Notes: generated from the letters alone by a model not told the origin. A stretch of 64,000 nucleotides of DNA from Paracoccus albicereus (GCF_024359525.1 NZ_JAKZEU010000004.1:434001-498000); one strand, 5' to 3'. Shown: positions 1 through 9,693, counted from the stretch's first letter. Numbers and translations are program-made.

Positions 1-657
1 TTCGTCGATACCGCCGATGTGGACGCGATCCGCGAGTTGAACGATCTGGGCATGGTCGATGGGGTGACCACCAATCCTTCGCTGATCCTCAAGGCTGGCC
101 GCAACATCGAAGAGGTCACCCGCGAGATCTGCGAGATGGTCGACGGCCCGGTCTCTGCCGAGGTCGTGGCCGAGAAGGCCGAGGACATGATCCGCGAGGG
201 CAAGCATCTGGCCAAGATCGCCGAAAACATCGCGGTCAAGGTGCCTCTGACCTGGGACGGGCTGAAGGCCTGCAAGGCGCTGTCGGATGACGGTCACATG
301 GTTAACGTGACGCTGTGCTTTTCTCCCGCGCAGGCGCTGCTGGCCGCGAAAGCCGGCGCGACTTTCATCAGCCCGTTCATCGGCCGGCTGGACGACATCC
401 ATCTGGACGGGATCGACCTGATCGCCGACATCCGCGAGATCTACGACAATTACGGCTACGAAACGCAGATCCTCGCCGCATCGATCCGTACGGTGAATCA
501 CGTCATCGAATGCGCCAAGATCGGGGCTGACGTGATGACCTCGCCCCCTGCCGTCATCAAGTCGCTGGCCAATCATGTCCTGACCGACAAGGGTCTGGCG
601 CAGTTCAATTCAGACTGGGCCAAGACCGGCCAGACGATCGGGCAGAAGCTCGGATGA
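1..657 (+). CDS. fsa: Transaldolase / fructose-6-phosphate aldolase family, 5' end cut by window edge
   Basis: The reading frame is open from base 1 (first visible residues [13 protein letters not shown]), so the true start lies just upstream, probably two or three codons away. The product is a small class I aldolase of the TalB/FSA type, about 220 residues, which handles C3 transfer or cleavage in the non-oxidative pentose phosphate route. Visible hallmarks are VTTNPSLI near the N terminus, the AVKVPLT stretch that carries the Schiff-base lysine, and [14 protein letters not shown]. The stop overlaps the ATG of the next gene as ATGA, so it is probably translationally coupled to the DUF484 gene. 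The assignment to the family is firm; whether it acts as transaldolase or as aldolase cannot be told from sequence. Confidence 0.93.
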   Translation, partial: FVDTADVDAIRELNDLGMVDGVTTNPSLILKAGRNIEEVTREICEMVDGPVSAEVVAEKAEDMIREGKHLAKIAENIAVKVPLTWDGLKACKALSDDGHMVNVTLCFSPAQALLAAKAGATFISPFIGRLDDIHLDGIDLIADIREIYDNYGYETQILAASIRTVNHVIECAKIGADVMTSPPAVIKSLANHVLTDKGLAQFNSDWAKTGQTIGQKLG

Positions 658-1337
658 GCGGGACGCTCGACGCCGCGACGCGCGACAAGCTTCTGGCCGA
701 TCCCGCCGCGCTTCTCGACGATCGAGAGTTGATGCGCGCCCTGATCGCCGCGCGCGAAGCGGAAATCGGCGCCAACGTCATCGATATCCGCGGCCGCGCG
801 ATGGAGGCGCTGGAAAGCCGCCTCGACCGGCTGGAGACCGCACATGAGGGCGTGATTTCGGCGGCTTACGAAAACCAGTCGGGCACGGCGGTCGTCCATC
901 GGGCGGTTCTGGCCCTGCTGGAGCCGCAGGATGCGGCGGGCTTCGTCAACGCGCTTCAGGAAGATGTGGCACCGATCTTGCGGGTCGAGACGCTGCGCCT
1001 GTTGATTGAATCCGATCCAGCCGACGAATCGCTGCCACCGCAGATCGCCGTTTTGCCCGAAGGCACGATCCGGACGCTGATGGAGGCCGGTCGGCGGACC
1101 CCGCGCGGTGACGACATCGCGCTGCGTCCGGTCGCCGATATCACCGCCGAATTGCACAGCCAGCCAGTCGCGTCCGAAGCGCTGATCCCGCTTGATCTGG
1201 GGCCGGGCCATCCGCCCGCATTGCTGCTGATCGGCAGCTCGGACCGGGGCCGCTTTTCGCCCTCGCAAGGGACCGACCTGCTGCGCTTCTTCGGGCAGGT
1301 GTTCCGGCTGGTGCTGATCGGCTGGCTGCGCGAATGA
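654..1337 (+). CDS. DUF484 family protein
   Basis: A 227-residue soluble protein of the DUF484 family, which has a GAF-like fold and no established function. The N-terminal third is rich in Arg, Glu and Ala with a helical region (about residues 20-65) that could form a coiled coil; the C-terminal part is alternating strand and helix, ending in a hydrophobic segment. It starts inside the stop of fsa (ATGA) and its own stop overlaps the start of xerC in the same way. DUF484 next to xerC is a recurrent pairing in proteobacteria, so a link with chromosome dimer resolution or its regulation is a reasonable inference, but nothing in the sequence proves it. Confidence 0.85.
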   Translation: MSGTLDAATRDKLLADPAALLDDRELMRALIAAREAEIGANVIDIRGRAMEALESRLDRLETAHEGVISAAYENQSGTAVVHRAVLALLEPQDAAGFVNALQEDVAPILRVETLRLLIESDPADESLPPQIAVLPEGTIRTLMEAGRRTPRGDDIALRPVADITAELHSQPVASEALIPLDLGPGHPPALLLIGSSDRGRFSPSQGTDLLRFFGQVFRLVLIGWLRE

Positions 1338-2275
1338 CAGCGCACCGTCAGCTGGCGCTCGCCCCCGCGATGGCGGAGGCGTTGGCCCGCTGGCTGGACA
1401 CCGAGGCTGCGACCCGCGACCGGTCCGATCACACGATCACCGCTTACCGCGCCGATGTTTCGGCCTTCCTGATGTTTCTGGGAGAGTATCGGGGCGAGCC
1501 TGCCCTGCCCGGCAAGCTGGGTGATCTGAAGACCGCCGATATGCGCGCCTTCGCCGCCGCCGAACGCGGACGGGGGCTTGGCGCGCGCTCGCTGGCACGT
1601 CGGCAATCCGCGGTGCGGTCTTTCCTGCGCTGGATCGCGGATCGCGAAGGACTGGACCTTTCGCCTGCCCTAGCGGCGCGCAGCCCGAAATATGCCCGTT
1701 CGCTGCCCCGCCCGCTGGCGCCGGTTCAGGCCCGCGACGTGATCGCGATGGCGGGCGAGGGTCATGACACGCCCTGGGTCGCCGCCCGCGACGCGGCGGT
1801 GCTGACGCTGCTTTATGGGTCGGGCCTGCGGATTTCAGAAGCGCTGGCCCTGGATGGGCGCGACTGGCCGATGGGCGAAGCGCTGCGCGTGCGCGGCAAG
1901 GGCGGCAAGGAGCGGCAGGTGCCGGTGCTTCCCGTCGCGCGCGAGGCGATCGCAGATTATCTGCGCCTTTCGCCGCACCCCTTCGCGGCGGACCTCCCGC
2001 TGTTCCGGGGTGTCCGGGGCGGCCGGCTGGCCATTCGCGTCATGGACGCCGCGATGGAACGCGCGCGCCACTCGCTGGGCCTGCCACCAACCGCCACGCC
2101 GCATGCGCTGCGTCATTCCTTCGCCACGCATCTGCTGTCGGCAGGCGGGGACCTTCGCACGATCCAAGAGCTTCTGGGCCACGCGCGGCTTTCGACGACC
2201 CAGGTCTATACCGGGGTCGACGACGCGCATCTGATGGCGGTCTATCGCGCCGCCCATCCACGGAGCGGCGGTTAG
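1334..2275 (+). CDS. xerC: Tyrosine recombinase XerC
   Basis: A 313-residue tyrosine site-specific recombinase that with XerD resolves chromosome dimers at dif. The SAM-like core-binding domain covers about residues 10-110 and the catalytic domain the rest. The catalytic set is complete: Arg166 in YGSGLRISEAL, Lys189 in RGKGGKERQVP, His257 and Arg260 in HALRHSFATH, His283 in LLGHARLS and the nucleophile Tyr292 in TTQVYT. It is the third gene of an overlapping fsa-DUF484-xerC run and ends only three bases before the stop of the convergent transporter gene. It is called XerC rather than XerD or an integrase because of this neighbourhood and because no phage or island genes are nearby. Confidence 0.93.
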   Translation: MTAHRQLALAPAMAEALARWLDTEAATRDRSDHTITAYRADVSAFLMFLGEYRGEPALPGKLGDLKTADMRAFAAAERGRGLGARSLARRQSAVRSFLRWIADREGLDLSPALAARSPKYARSLPRPLAPVQARDVIAMAGEGHDTPWVAARDAAVLTLLYGSGLRISEALALDGRDWPMGEALRVRGKGGKERQVPVLPVAREAIADYLRLSPHPFAADLPLFRGVRGGRLAIRVMDAAMERARHSLGLPPTATPHALRHSFATHLLSAGGDLRTIQELLGHARLSTTQVYTGVDDAHLMAVYRAAHPRSGG

Positions 2276-2278
2276 GCC

Positions 2279-3361
2279 CTAGCGCTGGACGCGAACCTGC
2301 TGGTGCGTTTCGGCGGCGCGACGATCGAAGATCCAGTCCCCCGCCCACGCGCCAAGAAAGAAGCACAAAAGCGCCAGCCAGGCGCTCGCCGTGAAGATCG
2401 CGGTCCCGGACAAGGCCGCGCCGATCGCGCAGCCGCCGGCCAGGGTGCCCCCAAAGCCCATCAATGCCCCGCCGCTCATCGAGCGCAGCATCTGGGCGGC
2501 ACTGCCGTAACCCTCCCATTTCAGCTCTCGGCCAACCAGCGCGCCCAGGAATGCGCCGACAACGACCGCGGGGATCAGCCCCAGCGAGAAGCTGCGGACC
2601 GCATCGGCCGACAGCAGCGTCATCAGCAGGTTGGCCGACGGCGCGGCGAAGGTGGCCGATTCAACGGTGATCGGCTCGAACGCGACCTGCGACAGCGCAT
2701 AGGTGGTGATCCAGCCGACGGCCGCCGCGACCCCGGTCAGCAACGCCCAGGTTCCCGTCGTGACCGACACCTCATGGCGGCGCGCCAGAAAGGCCGCCAG
2801 CGCGATCAGCGCAACGCCGAGGATCGCGCCCCCCAAGGGACCCGTCGCGGTCGCGGCCAGCAGATCGACATTGCCCTCGACCCCGGTGGTCCACAGCCCG
2901 GCGAGCAGCCGGCGCGCCGGCGCCAGCGTGCCGAACATCGTCGCCTGCACCGTCAGCGCAAAGATCAGACCCGCCGTGACCGAACGCAGGTTGCCGGTCG
3001 AGGCGAGGATCAGCAGCCGCCCCGAACAGCCCCGCGCCATCACCATGCCGACGCCGAAGACCAGCCCGCCGATGGCGGCGCCCGACAGCGTCCCGGGCTG
3101 GCGCATCAGTTGCGCGGCATCGGAATCGAACCAGCCTGCCAGCGCGGCGGCCTGAACCGCCAGGATCGCAGCACCGAAGGCCAGCAGCCAGATCGCAAAG
3201 CGTCGCCGTGCCTGTCCACGGGACAATTCAACCATCGCCGAGCGCAGGCAGAAGGTCGATCGCTGACCCGCAAAACCCAGCAGCAATCCGGTCAACACTC
3301 CGAAAAGCAGGTCAAGGTTCAGGTCGCCCAGGCGCTCGGCCCATCCGGCAAGATCGATCAT
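2279..3361 (-). CDS. YeeE/YedE family (TsuA-like) membrane transporter
   Basis: A 360-residue polytopic membrane protein with roughly nine to ten hydrophobic segments. It has two pseudo-symmetric halves, as in YeeE/TsuA thiosulfate importers. The family's conserved cysteines are present in GQRSTFCLRS, MARGCSGRLL and LAGGCAIGAAL. The start at 3361 is chosen over an upstream in-frame codon because the protein then begins just before the first conserved helix and has a GGAG about seven bases upstream. It is probably an uptake system for thiosulfate or a related sulfur anion. It is transcribed divergently from msrA, an attractive but unproven sulfur-related pairing. Confidence 0.85.
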   Translation of the reverse strand: MIDLAGWAERLGDLNLDLLFGVLTGLLLGFAGQRSTFCLRSAMVELSRGQARRRFAIWLLAFGAAILAVQAAALAGWFDSDAAQLMRQPGTLSGAAIGGLVFGVGMVMARGCSGRLLILASTGNLRSVTAGLIFALTVQATMFGTLAPARRLLAGLWTTGVEGNVDLLAATATGPLGGAILGVALIALAAFLARRHEVSVTTGTWALLTGVAAAVGWITTYALSQVAFEPITVESATFAAPSANLLMTLLSADAVRSFSLGLIPAVVVGAFLGALVGRELKWEGYGSAAQMLRSMSGGALMGFGGTLAGGCAIGAALSGTAIFTASAWLALLCFFLGAWAGDWIFDRRAAETHQQVRVQR

Positions 3362-3485
3362 GCTGTTCTCCGGCTCTGGCAATTCGCCGCATCCGTCGCC
3401 AGATAGGGTCTCAAGCAGGCTCTTCGCAAGCTGAACCGGCAAGGTCCGCTTTGCGTTGTGGCGCAAACGACAAAGGATTCGGGTG

Positions 3486-4061
3486 ATGACCAATCATGCA
3501 ATCTTCGACCGGCCGATGGACGCCGAGGTGCCGCACGGCATGGATGTCGCGATCTTCGGCATGGGCTGCTATTGGGGGATCGAGCGGCTGTTCTGGCAGC
3601 AGGAGGGTGTCTGGATGACCGAGGTCGGCTTCGCCGGCGGTCAGACCGAGAACCCGACCTATCGTCAGGTCTGCAACGGCGATACCGGCCATGCCGAGGT
3701 CGTGCGCATCGTCTTCGACAGTTCGCGCATCAGCTATGAGCATCTTCTGCAACTGTTCTGGGAAAACCACGATCCGACCCAGGGGAACCGGCAGGGCAAC
3801 GACGTCGGCACACAGTATCGCAGCCTGATCATGGTGATGAACGACAGCCAGCGCGCGGCGGCCGAAGCCTCGATGATCGACTACAACAACCGTCTTGCGG
3901 TCGAAGGGTATCGCGAGATCACGACCGAGATCATCGACAAGGCGCCGTTCTACCCCGCCGAGGAATCGCACCAGCAATATCTGCACAAGAATCCCGCGGG
4001 TTATTGCGCGATGAAGGGGACGGGCGTTAAGGCATCGGTCCCCAACCACGACCCGATCTGA
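3486..4061 (+). CDS. msrA: Peptide-methionine (S)-S-oxide reductase MsrA
   Basis: A 191-residue MsrA that reduces methionine-S-sulfoxide in proteins. The active-site motif reads GMGCYWGIE, with Tyr in place of the usual Phe of GCFWG. Other family blocks are [22 protein letters not shown] and GTQYRS. The start is at ATG 3486, eight bases after AAAGGA; longer frames begin at TTG without a better site. It lies eight bases upstream of prmA, so the two genes are likely cotranscribed. No MsrB domain is fused. The C-terminal tail is short and has no recycling cysteine pair of the classic kind, so regeneration may depend directly on thioredoxin. Confidence 0.95.
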   Translation: MTNHAIFDRPMDAEVPHGMDVAIFGMGCYWGIERLFWQQEGVWMTEVGFAGGQTENPTYRQVCNGDTGHAEVVRIVFDSSRISYEHLLQLFWENHDPTQGNRQGNDVGTQYRSLIMVMNDSQRAAAEASMIDYNNRLAVEGYREITTEIIDKAPFYPAEESHQQYLHKNPAGYCAMKGTGVKASVPNHDPI

Positions 4062-4068
4062 GGCCCCG

Positions 4069-4938
4069 ATGCCGACTTTCACCGCGCTGACCCATGTCGC
4101 AGGCCGCGCCCGCGCCGAATCGCTGGCGGAGTCCTGCGAGGATCTGGTGCCCGAGCCCGTCGGCTCGGGCGTCTTCGAGATCGAGGACGGGTCGGATCGG
4201 TGGGAGGTAGGCATCTATTTCCTCGATGCGCCCGACGAAATCGCGCTGGCGCTGTTGGCGGCAGCCCATGACGCGAACCCGTTCGTTGTTTCCGAGCTTC
4301 CGGACGTCGATTGGGTTGCCCACGTTCGCCGCGAATTGACGCCAGTCGAGGCGGGTCGCTTCTTCGTTCATGGAAGTCACGACGCCGATCGCGTCCCGGA
4401 TGGTGTCGAGGCGCTGTGTATCGAGGCGGCGATGGCCTTCGGCACGGGTCATCACGGCACGACGAAGGGCTGCCTCGAAGCGCTGGACCGGCTGGAACGC
4501 GACGGATTTTCGCCCAACCGCGTCGCCGATATTGGCTGCGGCACGGCGGTTCTGGCGATGGCGGCGGCGCGTCTGTGGCCCATCACCGTGCTCGCAAGCG
4601 ACATCGACGAGGTCGCGGTCGACACCGCTGCGGCCAACGTGATCGCGAACGGGCTGGATGGACGCGTGGTCTGTATCGAGGCGACCGGTTTTCACCATCC
4701 GACCCTGGATGAAGCCGCGCCCTTTGATCTCGTCGTCGCCAATATCCTGAAGCAGCCGCTGATCGATCTGGCCCCCGACATGGCTGAGCATGTCGCGCCG
4801 GGCGGCAAGATTGTCCTGTCCGGAATCCTGACCGAGCAGGCCGAGGATGTCATCGAGGCCTACAAGACCGCTGGCTTCGGCTTGGATCGCCGCGACGATC
4901 TGGGCGAGTGGGTCACGCTGACCATGAGCCGCGGCTGA
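4069..4938 (+). CDS. prmA: Ribosomal protein L11 methyltransferase
   Basis: A 289-residue class I SAM-dependent methyltransferase that trimethylates ribosomal protein L11. The N-terminal L11-binding region spans about residues 1-110. It is followed by the linker motif AFGTGHHGTT and the SAM-binding signature VADIGCGTAVLAMAAA. The catalytic NxxxxPL element is present as NILKQPL. It follows msrA by eight bases and is followed by a hairpin terminator shared with the convergent DUF1127 gene. Length and motif order match PrmA closely. Confidence 0.93.
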   Translation: MPTFTALTHVAGRARAESLAESCEDLVPEPVGSGVFEIEDGSDRWEVGIYFLDAPDEIALALLAAAHDANPFVVSELPDVDWVAHVRRELTPVEAGRFFVHGSHDADRVPDGVEALCIEAAMAFGTGHHGTTKGCLEALDRLERDGFSPNRVADIGCGTAVLAMAAARLWPITVLASDIDEVAVDTAAANVIANGLDGRVVCIEATGFHHPTLDEAAPFDLVVANILKQPLIDLAPDMAEHVAPGGKIVLSGILTEQAEDVIEAYKTAGFGLDRRDDLGEWVTLTMSRG

Positions 4939-4957
4939 ACCACTGACAATCGCGCAT

Positions 4958-4986
4958 GGAAAAACCCCCGCCGGACGGTCGGGGGT
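4958..4986 (-). terminator. Hairpin terminator of the DUF1127 gene
   Basis: A 7-bp perfect stem, ACCCCCG at 4964-4970 pairing with CGGGGGT at 4980-4986, with a 9-base loop. Read on the minus strand it is followed by TTTT, as expected of an intrinsic terminator for the DUF1127 gene. It can also stop prmA transcripts from the other side, but without a T run. Confidence 0.75.
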
Positions 4987-5010
4987 CGATTCGTTCGCGT
5001 TGGCCGAGGT

Positions 5011-5205
5011 TTAGCGGCGGCGCGCCACGGCCTCGATATCGCCACGGCACAGGCCGATATCGTCCAACTCGCGGTCGGTCAGACGGTGCAGGCTGTTGCG
5101 TGTCACCCGCGCGTCATTCCACGCGGTCAGCTTGAGCCAGAGATTGTAGCCATAGGGCGGACAAGCCACACCGGCCAGCGTGCGGTTTGTATCGATCGCA
5201 GACAT
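5011..5205 (-). CDS. DUF1127 (YjiS-like) small protein
   Basis: A 64-residue basic protein whose C-terminal half carries the DUF1127 signature: NSLHRLTDRELDDIGL, then an arginine-rich end. DUF1127 proteins are small, abundant regulators in alphaproteobacteria; some members bind RNA and affect phosphate or stress responses. The N-terminal 25 residues are not conserved. It is monocistronic, with its own terminator downstream and about 170 bases of non-coding sequence upstream that must hold its promoter. The specific role is unknown. Confidence 0.85.
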   Translation of the reverse strand: MSAIDTNRTLAGVACPPYGYNLWLKLTAWNDARVTRNSLHRLTDRELDDIGLCRGDIEAVARRR

Positions 5206-5377
5206 AGGTCACCTGATTTCAGTTCTGCCCTTCCGGCGGGCAGGTTTCGGATGCCCTGCATCTAGGTGCGGCGCCCAGCGCCCACCAGCCACAGAATCCG
5301 CAATGCCGCTATGCAGCATCTGCATAAGCGCCCGTTTTAACGAAATTTTTACAATCGGGCGCTGCGGCCCAGCGGTT

Positions 5378-6100
5378 TCAGACTGCCCAATCACCAAGCA
5401 TCGATTGCCAAAGCGTCAGCGCAGCGACCGCCGCCGTATCCGCGCGCAGGATGCGAGGGCCAAGGCTGATCCGCGTCACGCCATCCATCGCCGCAAGGCG
5501 CGCGCGCTCGGAATCCGAAAAGCCGCCCTCGGGACCGATCAAAATCGCCCATGGGCCCGGCGCCAATCCGGCCAGCGTCGCGGCAGGTCCCGCCATCGCC
5601 TCATCCGCCCACAGAATGCGGCGTCCGGCGCTCCAGCCATCCAGCAGGCGCGACAATGGCTGCAGATCATCGACCGGCGGAACGAAGGTGCCGCCGCATT
5701 GCTCGGCCGCCTCGACCGCGTGGGCTTGCAGGCGGTCCTGCCGGACGCGCTCGGCATTGGTGAACTCGGTCTGCACCGGCAGGATCCGTGCGGCGCCCAG
5801 TTCCGCCGCCTTCTCGACGATGAAGTCCGTCCGCGCCTTCTTGATCGGCGCGAACAGCAGCCACAGATCGGGTGGGTCGCGCTGCGGCGCCACCTGCGCC
5901 AAGGCCGTCAACGTGCCGCCGCGCTTGTTCGCTGCATCGATCCGCGCGGACCATGCACCGTCGCGACCGTTGAAGATCTCGATCTCGGCACCCTGTCCCA
6001 GCCGCATCACCCCAGACAGGTAATGCGCCTGCGGCCCACCAAGGGCCACGGGTTGTCCCGCAGCCAGCGGGTGATCTATGTACAGCCGGACCTTTCCCAT
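5378..6100 (-). CDS. rsmE: 16S rRNA (uracil-1498-N3)-methyltransferase RsmE
   Basis: A 240-residue SPOUT-class methyltransferase that modifies U1498 of 16S rRNA. An N-terminal PUA-like domain (about residues 1-70) is followed by the knotted domain with LIGPEGGFSDSE and SLGPRILRADTAAVAAL, the two segments that form the SAM-binding knot. The start at ATG 6100 is preferred; a GTG at 6109 would add three residues. The gene is divergent from ubiA with only 12 bases between the start codons, so the two promoters must lie inside each other's coding regions. Confidence 0.93.
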   Translation of the reverse strand: MGKVRLYIDHPLAAGQPVALGGPQAHYLSGVMRLGQGAEIEIFNGRDGAWSARIDAANKRGGTLTALAQVAPQRDPPDLWLLFAPIKKARTDFIVEKAAELGAARILPVQTEFTNAERVRQDRLQAHAVEAAEQCGGTFVPPVDDLQPLSRLLDGWSAGRRILWADEAMAGPAATLAGLAPGPWAILIGPEGGFSDSERARLAAMDGVTRISLGPRILRADTAAVAALTLWQSMLGDWAV

Positions 6101-6112
6101 CGGGGGCACGCT

Positions 6113-7090
6113 ATGGAAGCGCAGACGAAAACGCCAGACAGCGTCGAGGATGCCCCGTCAGGCGACCGCGTCGCCGATGCCGCCGCCGGCAACTGGGTGG
6201 ACCGGCTGGCCCCGCCCGCGACGCGTCCTTATCTGCGGCTCAGCCGTGCCGACCGGCCGATCGGGACATGGCTTCTGCTGCTGCCATGCTGGTGGGGTGT
6301 GGGTCTGGCGATGATCGCTTATGGCCCACGCCTTTTCGACATCTGGATCGTGATCGCCTGCGCCGTCGGCGCTTTCGTGATGCGCGGGGCCGGCTGCACG
6401 TGGAACGACATCACCGACCGCGATATCGATGCGCAGGTGGCGCGCACGCGGTCACGTCCGCTGCCCTCGGGTCGGGTCAGCCTGCGCGCGGCCTATGCCT
6501 GGATGATCGCGCAGTCGCTGATCGGTTTCGTCATCCTGCTGACGCTTGGCCCCGCCGCGATCTGGCTTGGCATCGCCTCGCTCGCGCTGGTCGCAATCTA
6601 CCCCTTCGCCAAGCGTTTTACCTGGTGGCCGCAGCTGTTTCTGGGCTTCGCCTTCAACTGGGGCGTGATGCTGGCCTATGCCGCCCATGCCGGGCGGCTG
6701 GACTTCGCTCCTTTCGTGGCCTGGCTGGGCGGGATCGCCTGGACCATCTTCTACGACACGATCTACGCCCATCAGGATGCCGAGGATGACGCGCTGATCG
6801 GCGTGAAATCGACCGCCCGGCTATGGGGCGACGACAGCCCGCGCTGGCTTGCCCGCTTCGCCGCGCTGGCGCTCGCCATCCTGACCGTCGCGATGCTGCT
6901 GGCGGCGCGCGGGGAGTTTTCAGCCGCGCTGATCGGGCTTGCGGGCATCGCGGGATTCGGCGCGCATCTTCTGTGGCAGATGCACACGCTCGACACGGCG
7001 GACGGTGCGCTATGCCTGCGGCTCTTCAAGTCGAACCGCGATGCAGGCCTGATCCTTGCGCTGTTTCTCGCCATTGCCGGAATCGTGTAA
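6113..7090 (+). CDS. ubiA: 4-hydroxybenzoate octaprenyltransferase
   Basis: A 325-residue integral membrane prenyltransferase that attaches the polyprenyl tail to 4-hydroxybenzoate in ubiquinone synthesis. The two Asp-rich substrate motifs are clear: NDITDRDIDAQV followed by TRSRPLPSG, and YDTIYAHQDAEDD. Eight or so hydrophobic helices follow a hydrophilic N-terminal tail of about 40 residues. The start at ATG 6113 is chosen because it opens the tail seen in alphaproteobacterial UbiA; a G-rich site lies at 6102-6106. Much longer in-frame sequence upstream is simply the antisense of rsmE. Confidence 0.93.
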   Translation: MEAQTKTPDSVEDAPSGDRVADAAAGNWVDRLAPPATRPYLRLSRADRPIGTWLLLLPCWWGVGLAMIAYGPRLFDIWIVIACAVGAFVMRGAGCTWNDITDRDIDAQVARTRSRPLPSGRVSLRAAYAWMIAQSLIGFVILLTLGPAAIWLGIASLALVAIYPFAKRFTWWPQLFLGFAFNWGVMLAYAAHAGRLDFAPFVAWLGGIAWTIFYDTIYAHQDAEDDALIGVKSTARLWGDDSPRWLARFAALALAILTVAMLLAARGEFSAALIGLAGIAGFGAHLLWQMHTLDTADGALCLRLFKSNRDAGLILALFLAIAGIV

Positions 7091-7150
7091 TTGCGATCCG
7101 GGGGACCGGGGCCTACATCCTGCGCATCGTCAACAATCCCGAGGCTGCCG

Positions 7151-9355
7151 ATGCCCTCCCGTCATTCCCGCCTGACTTCTGCACTGGCCACGATCGTGGC
7201 ACTGGGCGGCGCGGGCGCGGCGTGTTGGTACGGGGCGCAGGCCGCCGCGACCGTCCTGGAAGATCGCTCGCGCGCCGATGTGCGGCTCGCTTTGCAGACC
7301 GAGGGGCTCGACTGGGTAGAGGTCGCTACCGACGGGCTGCAGGTCCAGCTGGCCGGGACCGCCCCGACCGAGGCTGATCGCTTTCGCGCCATGACCCGCG
7401 CGGCCACGGCCGTCGATGCGAACCGCATCGTGGACCAGATGGACATTGCCACGCGCGAGCCGATCACGCCCCCGGATTTCGAGGTCGAATTGTTGCGCAA
7501 CGACGCCGGCATTTCGCTGATCGGGCTCGTTCCCGCAGGGACGGACCGTGCCGCGGTGGTGCGGCGTCTGGAAAGCGAGACGGCGGCACCGGATGTGACG
7601 GACCTGTTGGAGGCGGCGGATTACCCCGTGCCCGATGGCTGGGCTCCGGCGCTCGATTACGGATTGCGGGTGGCGCAGATGGCGCCGCGCGCCAAGGTCT
7701 CGATCCAGCCGGGCGCCGTCAGTGTTACGGCGATCACCGACAGCGCCGACGAAAAGGCAAGGCTGCAGACCGAGTTGAACCGCGCGCGCCCAGACGGCGT
7801 CCGGCTGGCCGCCGACATTTCAGCCCCCCGCCCCGTGATCGCGCCATTCACCCTGCGCTTCCTCATCGACGATCAGGGCGCGCGATTCGACGCCTGCTCC
7901 GCCGATACCGAAGACAGCCGCGATGCGATCGTGCAGGCCGCAATCCGCGCGGGCGTCACCGGCAAGCCCGGCTGCACCATTGGCCTCGGCTCACCCTCTC
8001 CCGACTGGGGCCGCGCCGCCGTCGCCGGCGTCAATGCCGTCGCGGCGCTTGGCGCGGGCACGATCACCATCGCGGACGCCGACGTGGCGCTGACCATCCC
8101 GGCCAGTATCGAGGATCCGCGCGCGACAGAGGTCGCGGCGCGACTGGAAGGTGCGCTGCCGCCGGTCTTCTCGCTGCAGACGATCCACGAACAGGCCGAG
8201 GCCGCGCCCACCGGTCCGGCCGAATTCACCGCCACGGCCAGCAATGACGGCACGCTGACGATGCAGGGTCCGATCGGCGACCAGCGCATGGGCGAGGCGG
8301 TCGAAAGCCTTGCCCGCGCCCGGTTCGGCAGCATCGATGCCCGTCTGCGCAATGATGTCGAGGTGCCATCCGGCTGGGCGCTGCGGGTGATCGCCGGGAT
8401 CGAGGCGATGGCGCCCCTGAAGAACGGTACCGTCGCGGTGACCCCGGACCTTGTCACACTTTCCGGCACCTCGGGCGATCAGCAGGCATCCGACAAGATC
8501 ACCGCCGCCTTGTCGCAGCGACTGGGCGCGGGGTCGGCCTACGAGCTGTCGATCCGGTACGACCCGCGTCTGGACCCGACCCTGGGACTTCCTGACGGGA
8601 CCGAATGCGTCGATGCGTTGAATCGCACGATGCAGGAATCGGCGATCGGGTTCGAACCGAACAAGTCGGTGATCGCCGGCGATGCGGAACCGACCCTCGC
8701 CGCCCTGGCAGAGACGATGGAGAATTGCGGCGACTTCCGGATCGAGCTGGCGGGCCACACCGACTCGCAGGGGTCCGAAGGTTTCAACGCGGACCTGTCG
8801 CGCGCCCGCGCGCAGGCGGTTCTGACCGCGATAACCGAAGCCGGCGCACCGGGCGCGAACCTGACCGCACGCGGCTACGGTGAAAGCCAGCCCATCGCCA
8901 GCAACGAGACGGAAGCCGGGCGTGAGGCGAACCGCCGTATCGAATTCCGGCTGCTGTCCGCCCTTCCCGTCCGCACCGAACCGCTCGCAGAGCCGGAAAC
9001 AGTGACCGGCACGACAGGCGCGGCACCCGACCCCGCCGCTGCTGCTGACGAGGTCGCGACGGCCCAGCCCAACGGGGCGATCACCGCCGAGGCCGTTCGT
9101 GCCGGCGCAATCGCTCTACCCGGATCGGAGACCGAGGCGCCCGCCTTCGCCGGCCCGCAGATGCCAACAATCGCCCCCGCCATCGTCGGCGCGGACGAGG
9201 ATGTCGCCGAGGCCTTCACCGACGAAGACGAAAACGCTAGGGTACCGGTCGAGACACCCGACGACGACACGCCGCGCCCCACTGCACGGCCCGACGAAGT
9301 CGGCGCGGATGAAACCGATGACACGCCAACAGGGGATGGGACGGCAGCCGAATGA
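7151..9355 (+). CDS. Large OmpA-family protein with BON-like repeats
   Basis: A 734-residue envelope protein. An N-terminal signal or anchor helix (about residues 10-35) is followed by BON-like alpha/beta units (the first at about 45-105, others further on) and then a C-terminal OmpA peptidoglycan-binding domain at about residues 490-615. The latter shows IELAGHTDSQGS, LSRARAQAV and RRIEFRL. The last 110 residues are acidic, Pro/Thr/Ala-rich and low in complexity. The start at ATG 7151 has GAGG six bases upstream. The stop overlaps the next gene (ATGA). It probably tethers the outer envelope to the cell wall; the role of the disordered tail is unknown. Confidence 0.85.
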   Translation: MPSRHSRLTSALATIVALGGAGAACWYGAQAAATVLEDRSRADVRLALQTEGLDWVEVATDGLQVQLAGTAPTEADRFRAMTRAATAVDANRIVDQMDIATREPITPPDFEVELLRNDAGISLIGLVPAGTDRAAVVRRLESETAAPDVTDLLEAADYPVPDGWAPALDYGLRVAQMAPRAKVSIQPGAVSVTAITDSADEKARLQTELNRARPDGVRLAADISAPRPVIAPFTLRFLIDDQGARFDACSADTEDSRDAIVQAAIRAGVTGKPGCTIGLGSPSPDWGRAAVAGVNAVAALGAGTITIADADVALTIPASIEDPRATEVAARLEGALPPVFSLQTIHEQAEAAPTGPAEFTATASNDGTLTMQGPIGDQRMGEAVESLARARFGSIDARLRNDVEVPSGWALRVIAGIEAMAPLKNGTVAVTPDLVTLSGTSGDQQASDKITAALSQRLGAGSAYELSIRYDPRLDPTLGLPDGTECVDALNRTMQESAIGFEPNKSVIAGDAEPTLAALAETMENCGDFRIELAGHTDSQGSEGFNADLSRARAQAVLTAITEAGAPGANLTARGYGESQPIASNETEAGREANRRIEFRLLSALPVRTEPLAEPETVTGTTGAAPDPAAAADEVATAQPNGAITAEAVRAGAIALPGSETEAPAFAGPQMPTIAPAIVGADEDVAEAFTDEDENARVPVETPDDDTPRPTARPDEVGADETDDTPTGDGTAAE

Positions 9356-9693
9356 ACCGGACCGAATTCATCACGGCCACTGCGATCATCCTGTTCGCGG
9401 CTTTCGTTCTGGGCTGGTTCGCAAGCTGGCTGATCCACCGTCTGACCCGTCCGACCAAGGCCGATATCGGTGAACTGGACCGGATGGCGCAGGAAATCCA
9501 CGATGCCGAGGAAGCGCGCGACCGCGCATTGATAAGACTGGAAGAGGTGGAACGCGATCTGGGTCGCAAGCTGGCCGAGACCGAGGCGGAATTGCAAGCC
9601 GCGCTGGACGGGCTTGCCGAAAGCCGGACCGAGGTCGAGGAATTGCGCGACTATATCGAAGCCAAGCTGGCCCGTCAGAAGGCGGGCATCTAG
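9352..9693 (+). CDS. Membrane-anchored coiled-coil protein
   Basis: A 113-residue protein with one N-terminal transmembrane helix (about residues 8-30). After it comes a long charged heptad-like helix rich in Glu, Arg, Ala and Leu (about 40-110), very likely a coiled coil on the cytoplasmic side. I do not recognise a named family. It overlaps the OmpA/BON gene by four bases, so the pair is probably made together, possibly as two parts of one envelope complex. Its last codons lie within a terminator stem. Confidence 0.75.
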   Translation: MNRTEFITATAIILFAAFVLGWFASWLIHRLTRPTKADIGELDRMAQEIHDAEEARDRALIRLEEVERDLGRKLAETEAELQAALDGLAESRTEVEELRDYIEAKLARQKAGI

